Assembly (NCBI RefSeq): GCF_048771995.1
Contig: NC_133027.1
Coordinates: 64,417,501 to 64,481,500, forward strand
Source: Taeniopygia guttata
Lineage: Eukaryota > Chordata > Aves > Passeriformes > Estrildidae
DNA: 64,000 nt
Reading direction: 5' to 3'
Position numbers and translations under genes: made by a program. The notes beneath the pieces were generated by a model. It did not search any database. It worked only from the letters and a program-made list of their open reading frames with translations, and was not told the origin of the DNA. This document shows, piece after piece, positions 63,743 through 64,000 of this stretch (positions within the stretch are counted from its first letter, which is position 1; each line of letters starts with the position of its first letter).

Positions 63743-64000
63743 GTATGAAATAGGAGCCCTGTCTACACCTCCTGCTGAAGTGAAGGTCACAGGACCAGAA
63801 AGGAGAAAATTGGAAAAGAAGCCTGGAAGGCTTTATAGTCTGGGAATTAGGGCTGTTGGCTGGTTTGAGTTGATGTGGGTTTTGGTCTGCACTCTGGGAG
63901 TTTTTTCTGCTTTAGTCCAGTTTGTTTTGGGGTTTTATTTTTCTTTCTTGTTCATGACTCTGATTAATAATAAGGCAACTATTAATAATTAAAATTCTGT

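Larger units (their letters stand above)
40891..64000 (+). other. NHSL1: NHSL1 intron 1 (partial, at least 23 kb)
   Basis: No exon that continues the first NHSL1 exon in frame was found up to the window end. NHSL1 has several alternative first exons in human; I looked for the MVVFINTK and MKKEGSSG types and did not see them. The intron holds CR1, LTR and SINE remnants, simple repeats and a GC-rich block at 50.4-50.8 kb. Confidence 0.75.

Overview
This is a 64 kb piece of a vertebrate nuclear genome, almost certainly a songbird (passerine). The evidence is split genes with GT-AG introns, many fragments of CR1 (the bird LINE), an avian ERVL-type LTR, and a tRNA-Ile-headed SINE with a CR1-like tail of the kind known from passerines (TguSINE1). 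Three genes are recognised: REPS1, CCDC28A and NHSL1, whose neighbourhood matches human 6q23-q24 and chicken chromosome 3. There are no bacterial features, CRISPR arrays or intact tRNA/rRNA genes, and no complete mobile element.

Layout. (1) 1-8.6 kb, + strand: the last seven coding exons of REPS1, an EH-domain endocytic adaptor, ending with the RALBP1-binding coiled coil; its 3' UTR may reach 10.5 kb. (2) 10.5-16.0 kb: an AT-rich convergent intergenic stretch. In human the long gene ECT2L lies here; no recognisable ECT2L exon was found, only one coding-like open frame of unknown origin. (3) 16.0-23.65 kb, - strand: CCDC28A, whose complete 184-codon frame was rebuilt from five coding exons. 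One of them is a 23-nt microexon. The promoter is a CpG island with two ZNF143-type motifs and an E-box, and intron 1 begins with four GGGGCC units. (4) 24.0-25.07 kb: two CR1 fragments in opposite orientation, a 14-bp perfect hairpin, and a second CpG island with no gene assigned. (5) 25-39.7 kb: a gene desert with old CR1 pieces and homopolymer runs. (6) 39.7-64 kb, + strand: CpG-island promoter and first coding exon of NHSL1, carrying a WAVE-homology domain, followed by at least 23 kb of intron 1 holding CR1 remnants, a solo-LTR-like piece and the SINE.

The genes do not form a pathway. REPS1 works in Ral-linked endocytosis, NHSL1 in Scar/WAVE-Arp2/3 control of the cell edge, and CCDC28A is a small coiled-coil protein of poorly defined role. 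They sit together through conserved synteny. I found no clearly new biological system. The observations most worth a second look are the CCDC28A microexon, the GGGGCC tract next to its first donor site, the unassigned CpG island with its hairpin, the diverged duplication in CCDC28A, the apparent absence of ECT2L, and the SINE.
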